Below the pieces are notes generated by a model. It was not told the origin of the DNA and searched no databases. It saw only the letters and a list, made by a program, of their open reading frames with translations. A stretch of DNA of 64,000 nt. It comes from Corydoras sp. C115 (taxonomy: Eukaryota > Chordata > Actinopteri > Siluriformes > Callichthyidae). The DNA lies in the NCBI GenBank assembly GCA_019802505.1, contig JAFMOC010000084.1, positions 341,001 to 405,000 of the forward strand. The letters are read 5' to 3'. Both the position numbers and the translations under genes were made by a program. Positions 14,801-23,245 of the stretch are shown in pieces; the first letter of the stretch is position 1; every line of letters starts with the position of its first letter.

Positions 14801-16740
14801 TTTGGTAGGAGGTCTTTAAGCAGGTATTGGGGTATTGGGTCTAACAGACAGGATGTTGGTTTTGATTGTGTGTTTAAAGCTCTTTTTTAGATATGGGGTT
14901 AAAGGTATTTAACTCTTGTACTATATTATTTTGTCTACCACTAGATTTTTCAGTAATCAGTGAGTGTTGATTATTGGTTATGCTACATGATGCATTAGAT
15001 GATTTAAGTCTTATGTTTTCAATTTTATCACTAAAGAAATTCATGGAATCATTGCTGCTGTACTGTGAGTGAATCTGTGACTCTGATTCAGTAGCACTCC
15101 GAGTTAGTTTGGCCATATTACTAAAGAGGAATCTTTGGTTGTTTTTGTTGTTCTCTATTAATTCAGAATAATATTTAGTCTTCGCTGCATTGAGTGCATG
15201 TTTGTACTCAGTCATACTGTCCTTCTATGCAACCCTAAATACCTCTAATTTAGTTTCCATTTACGCTCTATGGTTCTAGTGGTTTGTTTTAGGGCACGTG
15301 TTTGATCATTAAACCATGGAACAAGTGTTTTATCTTCAATCTTTTTTAGTTTAAGTGGAGCTACACTGTCTAAGGTTGCAGAAAATACGTGTTTAAGGTA
15401 TTCAGCTGTGTTTTCAAGTTCATCGGGTCCTGATGCTGGTTTAATGTTTAATTCAAGTAAATGTTGTAGGAATGACACAGCAGTAGAGGGAATGATTGTA
15501 CGATTTGTATTATATCATGGTTTAATGACTGGATAAATATCAATTTCTAAATTGTAGGTTATTAAATAATGATCAGAGATGACCTCACTTAGTGGAACAA
15601 TAGTTAAATTATTAATGTTAATAGCATGTGATAAAACTAAGTCTAATATATGTATACGGCGATGTGTTTCACCAACCACACTTTGAGTAACACTCATGGA
15701 CTGGAGGGTGTTTTCCCCCAATCTCTAGTTTTGTGGAAATGTAAAATTTAAAGCACTTGTATTTGTAACAGGTTAGTTGCAGATGTGGTGCATTTACAAA
15801 AAGTACTCGCAGTGTTTGTGACCATGAAAATTTTAAATTCGAATTCGATTATGATGTTTGTCCATATTTTCCACAGTCTGCCCTAAAGGACGCTATGGAC
15901 TACAGTGTCACAGCAAGTGTGAGTGTTTAAACAATGGCATTTGTATGCCTACTAATGGCACCTGCAGATGTGGCTTAGGTTGGACTGGCACATATTGTGA
16001 GAAAAGTAAGCACCCAAAGAATAACTGTGCAACATGGCTTTAACATAAATCTAAATATCTGCACCTACAACTTTGTACTGTATAATAATTGTATATTGTA
16101 TTTGTGTGTATAGCTTGTCTCCCAGGCTGGTTTGGAGCTAACTGTGAGCAGAAATGTGAGTGTCATAATAATGGTACATGTGACCCCATTACAGGATCCT
16201 GTTCCTGTGCAGCTGGATACTATGGATCAGTCTGCCAATACAGTAAGTTTTATGGAAATATTTACATTACATTTGGTCATTTAGCAGACACCTTCTTCTA
16301 AAGTGTACACTAAACCTCTGGAGCAATATGGGTTAAGGACCTTGCTCAAGGACCCACATTGGTAACTTGAGTGGACCTGTGATTTGAACCCTTAACCATT
16401 GATAGTCCAGTACCCCAATCACTGAGCTACCACACCTTCATAATTTGTGATTTTTGTGTAGAATAGATGAAATAATAATCATTTTAATTATTATCAATGT
16501 ATGGTTAAAATATATTTGTAATAGCCACAGTTTGCAGTAAGGTGTCCTAATACAGCTTTTAACCAAATATGGTAGCCGTGTACATTAAGCATATATAAGC
16601 TAATTGCTATAGTATAATAATTTAGTTTATCGAGTTTTAGCTGGCTGAAAACTTCTAGGTTTGTTTTGTTGTACTATAAAAAAAAAATATTTTTGTTTTA
16701 ATGAAACAATATATATATGTATAACAAAATATATATGTAT

Positions 16741-16795
<55 letters not shown>

Positions 16796-19700
16796 TATAT
16801 ATATATCTTATATATATACTGTATATATATATATAAGAATAATGACAATAATAAGAATGTTGTGGTGGTAGTAGTTACTTTTCTTTTACAAACAACAATT
16901 CAATTAAAACTATGTGTGATGTTTTAAATACACAGAGTTTTAAAATTTTGTACTTTTCAAATAAATAAAGTATGACTGAGTCTTTATCATTCAATTTATT
17001 TCAGAATGCCCTCCTGGAGTTTTTGGCAGGCTCTGCTCACACCAGTGCAATTGTACACACACTCATACATGTGATCATGTGACTGGACAGTGTGTATGTC
17101 CTTTAGGTTACCAAGGCGAACGCTGTGAGGAAGGTTGGTGTAAAAATGAATTCACAGTCTGAATTTTAATGCTACTGTAATGTTATCCCTATAAAACTAC
17201 TACATCGATTATGTGGTACACTGGTGTGTTTCATTAACTCAAGTATTTTAAAATGGTTTTTTAATGTGTATGTGGATAGGTCATGTTTAAGGTGCCAAAA
17301 AAATAAATGAGCCCATTCAGACACTAAAAGGTGCAAAAGGCAATATCTACCATGGTATGTTGGGAATCAGTGGACATGTGATGACACCTATATGTCTAAA
17401 GGTTTAAATGAAAAAAAAACATTAATAAATTTTTGCAATAAGGTAAATAATTTTCCATAAGTAATTAACCATGTTAAGTTAAAAAATTAAAGTAAGTCCT
17501 AATACAGCTTTTAACCACATATGGTAGCCGTGTACATTACGTGCCCCAACTCACTTATACAGAAATGTACACACTGAAAACAAGGAGCCTTTTACCAACA
17601 TGACACAGGGACTGATGATTGGCCTCAAGTTCAAGTAGTTTATTTATATAGTGCTTTTTACAATAGTACATTGTCACAAAGCAGCTTTATAGCGTTTAAA
17701 CCTGTACACCCAAAGAGCAAGCCGAAGTGACAGCGGCAACAAAAATCTCCCTGTTATTGCTATTGTTTTTTTTAAATGGATGAAGAGCAGATGACATCTC
17801 AAAAGAAACACACAAGAAAAGAAGTTTGATCTAATAAAGCACATTATTTAAGTAATACCCAGAGTTTGACGCAGTGCAGCATGTGAATCCGACATAACTG
17901 GCTAGAGCAGCATAATTAAAATGGTAAGAACTACAGACAACTTAACTGAGCGGGCTTCCTTGAATAGCATCATTTCAGTCCCATGCCGGTGGAGCAAATT
18001 ACATGTACATCTGAGCAAAATCACTGAAAAAACACTGAACACAGATTATGGCAAGGGGTAAAAATGTTTGTAGCCTGTTACACAATAACTGCGCAGAAAG
18101 TGTGTGATTTGCATTGCTGAGTGCAGGGTGTTTTTTATGTACTTTTAAGTGCATTGTGTTAAGTTAGCACGTGGTTTGTATTCGCAGGTTGTGCTCAGGG
18201 CCATTTTGGAGAGGGCTGTGTACACCAGTGTAAGTGTATAGAAGGTGTACCCTGTGATTCTATTACAGGCCAGTGCCTTTGTCCATCAGGGAAAATGGGA
18301 GATTATTGTGATAAAGGTACATAAATACACACATAATTACACACAAACTTGGCCATATTAATATTTTAATATTAGTCTTAATATTATCGTTTTTTATAAA
18401 ATGTATTAAATACTAAGACCAAATCTAAAATAAATACAATTTTTCAGGCTGTTAAAAGGTGTTTTCTAAACCGTGTATCTAAATCATTAGGTATCTCACA
18501 GAGGCACTGAGAGGACATGTGGTATAAGTCATTATTATGCGATAACGAATCTTATTTTCTTGTGATAATGACTTATTTTTCTAATTTTCACAACATAACA
18601 ATTTCTTACGGAGCCCCTAAAGGGACATGAGCAAAAAAAAATTTCTAGAGGAACATGAGTAAAAAAAAAAATTTTTTTTTTACTTATGTCGTGCGCACCA
18701 CTTAGTAAGTGGTGCGCACCACTTAGTAAGTCGTGCGCACGAGATATTAAGTCGTGCGCACGACTTAGTAAGTCGTGCGCACCACTTACTAAGTGGTGCG
18801 CACCACTTAATATCTCGTGCGCACGAGTTAGTAAGTCGTGCGCACGACTTACTAAGTGGTGCGCACCACTTAATATCTCGTGAGCACGAGTTATTAAGTG
18901 GTGCGCACGAGATATTATGTGAATCATAATCTGACAATAAACAGACATGACGTGCTGTTACAACGATAGCGTTTACACTGGGACATGCGCTCCCCGACAC
19001 TATGGCTGTTTGACAGATCCACAGATAAATAAATTACACGAATATGAATAAACGTTTCTTTCTAGGAATCTTTCTAGGAATGTAACCCCGGAACACCGTA
19101 TAGTGCTGAGTTCGACCGAAACTCGTTTGCATGTTCTCCCCGTTGCTTGTTGCTTGGGAATTTCATTTTACCCCAAAAACAGTTAAGCATTGGAGTTAAA
19201 CGTGGCGATAACACGACTTGATTTCACATGTCTTATAATAATGTCTTATTTTGAAAGACAAGCCGCTGCTGTATTTGATGAGATGAAGTGTACGTGTGTA
19301 GGATGAGATGAACGTAACCGGTGTTCTTCCGCAGCTACACGTATGGAAAAACGGATGTTTTCTAAGAATCACGCATGTGTTTGTGTACATGTGACTGTGC
19401 ACCGCATTGTGAATGTTTTACATTTGAACCAAATCGGAAATGTGACTCGATTGATTCCCTGAAGATTCTTAGAACACATCCGTTTTCTAGGAATCCGTCT
19501 AGGAATGTAACCCCGGAACGCCGTCTAGTGCTGAGTTCGACCGAAACTCGCTTGCATGTTTTCCCCGTTGCTTGTTGCTTGGGAATTTCATTTTACCCCC
19601 AAAATAGTTAAGCATTGGAGTTAAACGTGGCGATAACACGACTTGATTTAATTGAATAACCATATTTGATTATTTTAACCTTTAATCATGCGCTTTATTG

Positions 19701-22700
19701 TGCCAACTTTAGAGATCTGACACGAAAATAACGAAAAAAAAGATTTGATGAGATGAAGTGTACATGTCTAGGATGAGATGAACGTGACCAGTGTTCTTCC
19801 CTTAATAAAAACGGATGCTTTCTAAGAATCTTCAGGGAATCAATTGATTCACATTTCCGATTCAAAATGCGGAACACAGTCACAGGTACACATACGCATG
19901 CGCAAATAGGATGTCGTGCGCACCACTTACTAACTCGTGCGCACGACTAACTAAGTCGTGCGCACGACTTAATATCTCGTGCGCACGACTTACTAAGTGG
20001 TGCGCACGACATAAGTAAAAAAAAAATTTTTTTTTTACTCATGTTCCTCTAGAAATTTTTTTTTGCTCATGTCCCTTTAGGGGCTCCGTAATTTCTTTAT
20101 ATTATGATCACAATTTATTTTTGAGCGACTGGAAAAGTGGTAGGACAGTTCTGTTTTGGATACTAGAGAGATGGCGCTGTACAGAAACTAAATCTGATAT
20201 TACAGATTCCTTCAACTGCATGTTTGCTAATGCTCTTATGACCTCCTCTAAAAATGTTTTTTTTTCAATTAATATAAATGAATATAAAATGTAATAAATT
20301 AGCCTTATTCTTTAAATCACATACTGTAAATCACATACTAATCATTTTTCTATTTATAATTTTGCATGTAATAAAAGGTTCATGCACATGAAATTATGGC
20401 TTATGATTTATCTTGTTTACATAAATATTAATTTTGGATTCATTTGTTGTGGTTCTGAATCGTATAAGTTTTTAACTGTTTTTATGGTTCAGGGTTTTTT
20501 AATTGTCATATACATATTCACTATGCATTTTGTTCACTGTGTTAAATTAAGAAATAGAGCATTGGCAGGATGAACTTTTTTGATGGCAGATATATTTTCT
20601 GTACACTATCATCTCTCCAGTATCCAAAATAGATCTAATGGCAGGGGAGACCCTGTCCCAAACACACCCCTTTATCCGCTTTAGGAAACAGCGGAGTCGT
20701 AATTTACCATAAATCTGTCATAAAACACTTCATTTATTATGCAAATGTTTGTAAATATTTATCCCAAATGTCATAAAACCGACCCCTATGTGTCAGGTGT
20801 ATTGACCGAACCATCCTGAACATCTCCGGTACACATTCATCATACACATTCAGATATATCTCAAGAGTCTCAAGTCTTTAACAGTTTAGTCTCAATCACC
20901 ACCACCCCAAAAAAGAAAATTGTTACAAATATTCAATTAAATCACATTTTCTTAACTGTGGGAGCTTAATTAAACTCAACTATGCTGAGATTTTACACAA
21001 CTATTAAAATATTTACATATTGGAAGTTGTACTTTATTTAAACTCCCGCTGCTTTAAATAGCTGACATAACATTTAATAGAACTTGATGTTAAAAAAGTT
21101 TTTGTTTTCAAGTTGACTACTTGTAGTTCAGTTTAATTTCTATTTACCATGCATTTGTCTCTGAAATTAACAGTTTAAGCTCTAACTATAGCTCTTCATC
21201 ATTCAGAATGTATGAGTGGATGGTACGGACCCAATTGTTCTCTGCCGTGTCAGTGTGATCACAGAGCAGAGTGTGACCAACAAAATGGACGCTGTTTGTG
21301 TTCTGCTCCATGGCTTGGACCAACCTGTCAAGATGGTAAGAGTAAGTGTTTGTGTGTGTGCATGTGAAATTATTCCAGTGGTAAATAAGTAATTGATGAG
21401 GTGTGTGAGTGCTCATATGTTTGTGGTGGATATAAATTTGAGGAGGTGGGAGGAGATGGATTTTAAATAGGCTTGCCTGAATGGAGAGCATTGACCTTAA
21501 AAAAAGGAAGAGAGAAGAAGACTGGTAAATAATGTCTTGGATTAGTCTGACGAGGCTGAGCTGTGAAGTGTGATTTAATACACAGACTTTAGTCACCTGA
21601 TAACAAGAAGATGTTGGGTAATTGAGCAAGTTGGATACGATGTAGTATGAAAGTATAAAATCATTGCATCATTGACTAAAAAAACTGTCTCAGAAGCAGA
21701 GATGTCTCTGATGAAAATAACATCAAGTTGAACGCCAGATTTGACGACAAACCAGACTTATTTTAAAGATTCTTGGAGACAATACACTATTGTAAATAAT
21801 GCAATTATCTTGAACTTAAAACAGAGTTTGTCGCCATGTTGGAATGTGCCAATAGTAGAGTGGTCACTAATGCGTTGATGCAGTGATTCACTGATAAACA
21901 TTACTTAACAGATCACAGAAACATCCTCACCAAAACTGTTTCTGGATTGTTTCACAAGAGGTTTAGAAGTGATCCAAACCATGTAATTTTGTAATAATGG
22001 TACAGTTATGCATCTTAATTTCACTGAGCTGGTTGTTTTGTATAGAACATAGCTTTAACGCAGCAATAGGAAGTAACAGTTAAATTTTGAAACAAAATGA
22101 AACAAAATGGAGTAACTGCCAATTTGCCACTTGTCATCATGGGACTCACAACTCATGACTAGGACAGCATAAGTGGAAGGGCAGAACATGTATAATATTT
22201 AGCTATGAGGACTTATTAGGAAGTGTTTTACCAATTTATCCTTAAAAGGGAAAAATTGGTGAAATGAAAGCAGTAATCATTTCTAATCCCCAGGTGCTCT
22301 ATTTTAGCCATCTTTAGTGAGCCATCAATCGGACACCAAGCAGCTTGATTTGGGGCATGTCAGTGTGTCTTGGCTATCGTAATGACAGAAGGAGTATGCA
22401 TTGTATGGCTTAAAACATGCAAAATGCATGTACTCATTTTCTTAATTATTCACAGATGTGTTTTGTGCATAACGTGCAATAAACCAATCAGCGTGTCACT
22501 TGCCATTTTCTTTAAGAGCCAGGTGTGGTAACACTTTGGCTGATTGCTATTTCAATGACGTCTGGAAGGGTGTAATTTACTTCAGTGAGGGAAAATGACT
22601 TTAACTGAATTGTTAATAGAAAATTGTAAAATAAATGTCAAACGCATCATACATATTTAACAAACAGTGGCAGTGATCAAATAATTCCAAAGTGAGCACC

Positions 22701-22955
22701 TAAAAATGTCAAAATACAATACGACTGTGTTGACAATTTACTGTTGACGTCTGCCTAGGTTGCTTTAAGCCAGTGGTGCGTGTGTGTTTTACATTGCCAA
22801 GATAGCATCCAGATTGGGATTCAAACCTGGATCCCCAGCGATGAGACGTAAACGTGCACATGACCTCTAATTAGCAATAATTAAAAAACACATTTTTTCA
22901 ATTTTTTTCAGACAATGCTGTCTCTCTTCCTTCGAAGCAACGAGGTAGAGTTTGA
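2689..22955 (+). CDS. egfem1: egfem1, C-terminal part (nine exons)
   Basis: A predicted secreted or extracellular multi-EGF protein related to MEGF6. The coding parts are 2689-2820, 3097-3225, 6391-6519, 15877-16005, 16114-16242, 17005-17133, 18188-18316, 21207-21335 and 22912-22955. Each of the first eight exons has phase 1 at both ends and encodes one laminin-type EGF module with all eight cysteines, so modules are exchangeable exon units. Module order and wording match the last modules of MEGF6-type proteins, for example the GLGWTG motif in the module at 15877. The spliced frame is open to TGA at 22953-22955. The choice of EGFEM1 over MEGF6 rests on position: in mammals EGFEM1 lies next to and convergent with MECOM, found here at 51558-63374, whereas MEGF6 lies near PRDM16. 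Human EGFEM1P is a pseudogene; this copy shows no lesion in the exons visible. The N-terminal part is outside the window. Molecular function is not established. Confidence 0.8.
3097..3225 (+). CDS. egfem1: egfem1 exon: EGF module 2 of window
   Basis: 129 bp, phase 1 to phase 1, acceptor TCCATCAG, donor A|GTAAGG. It encodes CRAGSYGPDC to YLGANC with eight cysteines, an NCS sequon, and an unusually basic middle (KKRCHCFHRGRC). The intron before it is only 276 bp. Confidence 0.9.
3340..4910 (-). mobile_element. Tc1/mariner transposon, full length, inactive
   Basis: 1571 bp bounded by matching terminal inverted repeats that begin CAGTCATGGCCAAAAGTTTT on both strands and are flanked by TA dinucleotides (3338-3339 and 4911-4912), the Tc1 target duplication. 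The repeats extend about 28 bp before diverging. The transposase lies on the - strand. Confidence 0.95.
3650..4537 (-). pseudogene. Tc1 transposase pseudogene
   Basis: Reading starts at ATG 4537-4535 (MVISKETRAV) with a helix-turn-helix region, but a stop falls early in it (about 4440). Further pieces are open at 4327-4031, covering the first catalytic aspartate in IFSDES, and 4003-3695, covering the second aspartate in FQHDGAPCHKAK. The last catalytic block reads SPDLNRIKNL, where Tc1 relatives have NPIENLW, so the catalytic glutamate is replaced by lysine. Stops and this substitution show that it is dead. Confidence 0.9.
5505..5930 (+). mobile_element. Tc1-like transposon fragment
   Basis: The + strand resembles the interior of a fish Tc1-like element: a GGGTGGCCAAGGTTTACTGA block near 5513, a block reading TATGGGGCTGCATACCCGCA (about 5561-5580), then a stretch readable as QDNGAS and, further on, FPNHNPSE, matching the second aspartate and glutamate regions of the DDE domain. 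Large internal deletions and no intact frame. Borders are approximate. Confidence 0.6.
6058..6255. repeat. Dispersed repeat, copy 1
   Basis: The segment beginning TTTTATTTGTCATTCCAACC, followed by an ACAAGGTGCCACACAGAACA block and an ACATAAAGTGCAC block, recurs at about 45828-45945. It looks like the 3' end of a non-LTR element or a SINE, but I cannot assign a family. Confidence 0.6.
6391..6519 (+). CDS. egfem1: egfem1 exon: EGF module 3 of window
   Basis: 129 bp, phase 1 to phase 1, acceptor TTTGTTTTAG. It encodes CPAGRYGKNC to TGLAC with eight cysteines and two NCS sequons. The donor is G|GTCATC, which lacks the usual purine at +3 and the +5 G, so splicing here may be weak. The next intron is 9357 bp and very rich in mobile elements. 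Confidence 0.9.
8089..8497. mobile_element. Miniature Tc1-type element (MITE)
   Basis: 409 bp between imperfect inverted ends: left CAATGGTGCCAAGAAGTATT, and right end, read in reverse, CAGTGAGGCCAAAAAGTATT. TA dinucleotides flank both sides (8087-8088 and 8498-8499). Similarity continues about 50 bp inward (GTACAAGTTCTCC against GTGCAAGTTCTCC). There is no transposase coding sequence, so it is a deletion derivative. Confidence 0.85.
9084..9208 (+). mobile_element. (CATT)-tailed tRNA SINE, 5'-truncated
   Basis: Only the 3' part of the SINE family described at 47339, from CAGCGATGGATTGGCGCC to the (GAAT)n tail. It is flanked by a perfect 12-bp target duplication AAGTTTAATGTT (9072-9083 and 9209-9220), which shows a truncated but complete insertion event rather than decay. 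Confidence 0.93.
10515..11560 (+). mobile_element. Composite MITE, copy 1
   Basis: Two related AT-rich units side by side. Unit 1 (about 10515-11218) begins GTAACACTTTACCTAAATCC and its reverse end begins GTAACACTTTCTATGAATCT, so it has inverted ends. Both ends are followed by nested ATTCATAATGCATTA and AAAGCTTTATAAAG blocks. Unit 2 (about 11327-11560) starts again with GTAACACTTCACATAAATCC. The same pair in opposite orientation is at 26455-27388. No coding capacity. Family not identified. Confidence 0.75.
11838..12058 (+). mobile_element. tRNA-derived SINE (second family)
   Basis: The head GGTGTGGTAGCTCAGTGGTT is a tRNA-like A box and GGGTTCAAATCCC the B box. The body has the CTTGAGCAAGACCCTTAACC block, and the 3' end AATAAAAGCATCTGCAAAAT is typical of a widespread fish SINE group whose tail is shared with a LINE. 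Relatives in this window are at 16258, 33945, 53200 and 60365. It is not a functional tRNA gene. Confidence 0.85.
12059..12686. other. Unassigned stretch between SINE and LINE
   Basis: Reverse-strand reading around 12390-12690 resembles the end of a Tc1-like transposase with stop codons (a stretch reading HGTVALESWQTLHHG, then DGMINSTLYQQILMENVR). A Tc1 relic is therefore possible, but no inverted ends were found. The remainder, 12059-12380, shows nothing recognisable. Confidence 0.45.
12687..15730 (-). mobile_element. L2/Rex1-like LINE, 5'-truncated, inactive
   Basis: About 3 kb on the - strand. The 3' terminus at 12687 carries a (CAAGTAAGTT)-type tail and the AATTTATTTATATA end shared with the shorter copies at 17622, 40094 and 61165. 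The 3' untranslated part runs to about 13470. The coding part above it is broken by frame changes into several open pieces. Reverse transcriptase motifs and the end of an endonuclease domain identify it as a CR1/L2-group non-LTR element; the exact clade is uncertain. Confidence 0.9.
13476..15721 (-). pseudogene. LINE ORF2 pseudogene (endonuclease end + reverse transcriptase)
   Basis: Reading down the - strand: 15721-15515 contains the endonuclease C-terminal pattern HILDLVLSH and ISDHYLITYN; 15478-15245 and 15215-14874 are linker pieces; 14643-13879 is the reverse transcriptase with LDLSAAFDTIDH, GVPQGSVLGPLLF and FHSYADDTQLY, the catalytic YADD box intact; 13760-13476 is the C-terminal region (LHWLPVKFRIEYNILLITYK). 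The pieces lie in different frames and are separated by stops (for example between 13879 and 13760), so no full-length protein can be made. The 5' end of the endonuclease and any ORF1 are missing. Confidence 0.92.
15731..15876 (+). other. egfem1: Intron end before EGF module 4
   Basis: Unique AT-rich sequence ending in the acceptor ATTTTCCACAG at 15876. Confidence 0.6.
15877..16005 (+). CDS. egfem1: egfem1 exon: EGF module 4 of window
   Basis: 129 bp, phase 1 to phase 1, acceptor TTTTCCACAG, donor A|GTAAGC. It encodes CPKGRYGLQC to WTGTYC with eight cysteines. The NGTCRCGLGWTG stretch closely matches the equivalent MEGF6 module, which fixes the register of the module series. It is followed by an intron of only 108 bp. 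Confidence 0.93.
16114..16242 (+). CDS. egfem1: egfem1 exon: EGF module 5 of window
   Basis: 129 bp, phase 1 to phase 1, acceptor TGTGTATAG, donor A|GTAAGT (strong). It encodes CLPGWFGANC to YYGSVC, with the CHNNGTC segment carrying an NGT sequon. Eight cysteines are intact. Confidence 0.93.
16258..16438 (-). mobile_element. tRNA-derived SINE (second family)
   Basis: Reverse copy of the family at 11838. The LINE-like tail is at 16264-16300 (ATTTGGTCATTTAGCAGACA on the + strand), the TTGCTCAAGGACC block in the middle, and the tRNA-like head ends at GAGCTACCAC near 16435. It lies only 15 bp after an egfem1 donor site. Confidence 0.8.
16439..17004 (+). other. egfem1: Intron remainder with TA microsatellite
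   Basis: Contains the TA repeat at 16745-16828 and one copy of a 45-bp sequence (16543-16587) that recurs at 17496-17539 on the other side of the next exon. Otherwise unique AT-rich DNA. Confidence 0.6.
16745..16828. repeat. (TA)n microsatellite
   Basis: TA run of about 45 bp with shorter imperfect blocks before and after (ATATATCTTATATATATACT). Confidence 0.95.
17005..17133 (+). CDS. egfem1: egfem1 exon: EGF module 6 of window
   Basis: 129 bp, phase 1 to phase 1, acceptor TTATTTCAG, donor G|GTTGGT (weaker than its neighbours). It encodes CPPGVFGRLC to YQGERC. The middle loop is a histidine/threonine run (CNCTHTHTC) instead of the usual NGG, with an NCT sequon. Confidence 0.92.
17134..18187 (+). 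other. egfem1: egfem1 intron with LINE fragment
   Basis: Contains the second copy of the 45-bp direct repeat (17496-17539) and a truncated LINE 3' end (17622-17995). No coding sequence was recognised. Confidence 0.65.
17622..17995 (-). mobile_element. LINE 3' fragment, same family as 12687
   Basis: Begins with the TTCAAGTTCAAG-type tail, then TTTATTTATATAGTGCTTTT and the AAGAGCAAGCCGAAGTGACA block shared with the copy at 12687. It continues through the same 3' UTR (GCAGTGCAGCATGTGA near 17871, GCATCATTTCAGTCCCATGC near 17967) and stops there: a short 5'-truncated copy. Confidence 0.9.
18188..18316 (+). CDS. egfem1: egfem1 exon: EGF module 7 of window
   Basis: 129 bp, phase 1 to phase 1, acceptor TATTCGCAG, donor G|GTACAT. 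It encodes CAQGHFGEGC to KMGDYC. The GEGC and PCD..TG.CLCP.G patterns match the second-to-last MEGF6 module. Eight cysteines are intact. Confidence 0.93.
18691..18921. repeat. 21-bp self-complementary tandem array, left
   Basis: Eleven units of 21 bp, each carrying the palindrome GTGCGCAC (one unit GTGAGCAC) followed by a spacer such as CACTTAGTAAGTG, CACTTAATATCTC or GAGATATTAAGTC. The reverse complement of a unit is again a unit of the same set, so the array is readable on both strands. It creates open heptapeptide-repeat frames on both strands (CARLSKS-like), which are a by-product. Confidence 0.95.
19065..19840. repeat. Internal duplications of the foldback element
   Basis: A block of about 150 bp starting at AGGAATGTAACCCCGGAACA recurs at about 19499 and runs to CGATAACACGACTTGATT in both. 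A second block starting GATGAGATGAAGTGTAC recurs at 19278 and 19747. The stretch at 19437-19485 is the reverse complement of 19812-19862, both holding GATTCCCTGAAGATTCTTAG or its complement. Confidence 0.9.
19913..20009. repeat. 21-bp self-complementary tandem array, right
   Basis: Four to five units of the same set as in the left array, ending GTGCGCACGACATAAGT next to the right terminal repeat. Confidence 0.93.
20152..20635. repeat. Possible MITE with imperfect inverted ends
   Basis: TTTTGGATACTAGAGAGATG (20152) faces its approximate reverse complement CATCTCTCCAGTATCCAAAA (about 20609). The similarity includes the following TGTACAGAAA. About 400 bp of AT-rich sequence lies between. No target duplication was identified. 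Confidence 0.4.
21207..21335 (+). CDS. egfem1: egfem1 exon: EGF module 8 of window (last EGF)
   Basis: 129 bp, phase 1 to phase 1, acceptor CATTCAG, donor G|GTAAGA. It encodes CMSGWYGPNC to WLGPTC with eight cysteines and an NCS sequon. It corresponds to the last EGF module of MEGF6-type proteins, just before the short C-terminal tail. An antisense open frame across this exon is a shadow. Confidence 0.93.
21336..22911 (+). other. egfem1: Last egfem1 intron
   Basis: 1576 bp without recognisable mobile elements; one of the longest repeat-poor stretches in the gene. It ends with a strong polypyrimidine tract and acceptor TTTTTTTCAG at 22911. Confidence 0.65.
22912..22955 (+). CDS. egfem1: egfem1 terminal exon
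   Basis: Continuing in phase from the last EGF exon, this exon reads DNAVSLPSKQRGRV and then TGA at 22953-22955. A short non-EGF tail at this place is what MEGF6-like proteins have, although the tail sequence itself is not conserved enough to prove it. A GT inside (CGAG|GTAGAG, 22945) could be a donor to a further exon; I see no better candidate exon downstream. Confidence 0.65.
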
Positions 22956-23245
22956 AATAGGTCAGAAGAAGAACTGAATATCGATACCCTACAAATAAGA
23001 AAAGAAGATTCAGCATAATTTTAAGAATCACCTGCTCACTGTATTCAGCCTTCATAGGAGTGCTGGGTGTACTCTCTGCCGTCGTGCTGTCCTAAAGTGT
23101 AAAGTAAAGTGTAAATTTCCAGAAGCATCACCTGTGCAATTTTGTGTTGATGTTTATCTGTGTGGTCAAAGATATACCTTGTACAACCATAACAGTGGCT
23201 TATAAGAACATAGAAGTTCCATTAAATTAACTCTTATATCTAGTA
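22956..23245 (+). other. egfem1: Probable egfem1 3' UTR
   Basis: Unique sequence after the stop, with an ATTAAA polyadenylation signal at 23221-23226 before the Harbinger element begins at 23405. The end of the transcript is inferred from this signal only. Confidence 0.35.

Larger units (their letters stand above)
6520..15876 (+). other. egfem1: egfem1 intron, 9.4 kb, transposon-rich
   Basis: It holds a miniature Tc1 (8089-8497), a truncated SINE (9084-9208), a composite MITE (10515-11560), a tRNA-derived SINE (11838-12058) and a long LINE on the opposite strand (12687-15730). The stretches 6520-8088, 8498-9071 and 9221-10514 are AT-rich and without recognisable genes. 7320-7440 vaguely resembles a decayed LINE tail, and a T-rich run lies at 6949-6978. 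Confidence 0.75.
18608..20089. mobile_element. Non-autonomous foldback transposon with 8-bp target duplication
   Basis: 1482 bp. Both ends start ACGGAGCCCCTAAAGGGACA and match for about 100 bp inward, including the ATTTCTAGAGGAACATGAGT block and an A/T-run palindrome. The flanks are AATTTCTT on each side (18600-18607 and 20090-20097), an 8-bp direct duplication as made by hAT-type transposases. Subterminal arrays of a 21-bp unit sit next to each end, and the middle contains direct and inverted duplications. There is no transposase frame. hAT affiliation is inferred only from the duplication length. Confidence 0.88.
18317..21206 (+). other. egfem1: egfem1 intron with foldback element
   Basis: The foldback transposon at 18608-20089 occupies half of this intron. 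The 3' part holds a possible second inverted-repeat element (about 20152-20635). The rest, 20661-21206, has no recognisable feature. Confidence 0.7.

Noticed and set aside
18691..18921. CRISPR-like array
   Set aside because: The units are contiguous 21-bp palindromic repeats without unique spacers, in a vertebrate intron, mirrored at the other end of a transposon.
18535..19000. Heptapeptide-repeat proteins on both strands (CARLSKS-like)
   Set aside because: The 21-bp unit is a multiple of three and self-complementary, so open frames arise automatically; the frames lie inside a non-coding foldback element.
21186..21629. 147-aa frame on the - strand
   Set aside because: It lies antisense to an egfem1 EGF exon and intron and shows no domain.
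2689..22955. megf6 identity for the EGF gene
   Set aside because: The modules resemble MEGF6, but the neighbour is mecom, not prdm16, and EGFEM1 is the MEGF6-like neighbour of MECOM in mammals. This was kept as the main alternative.
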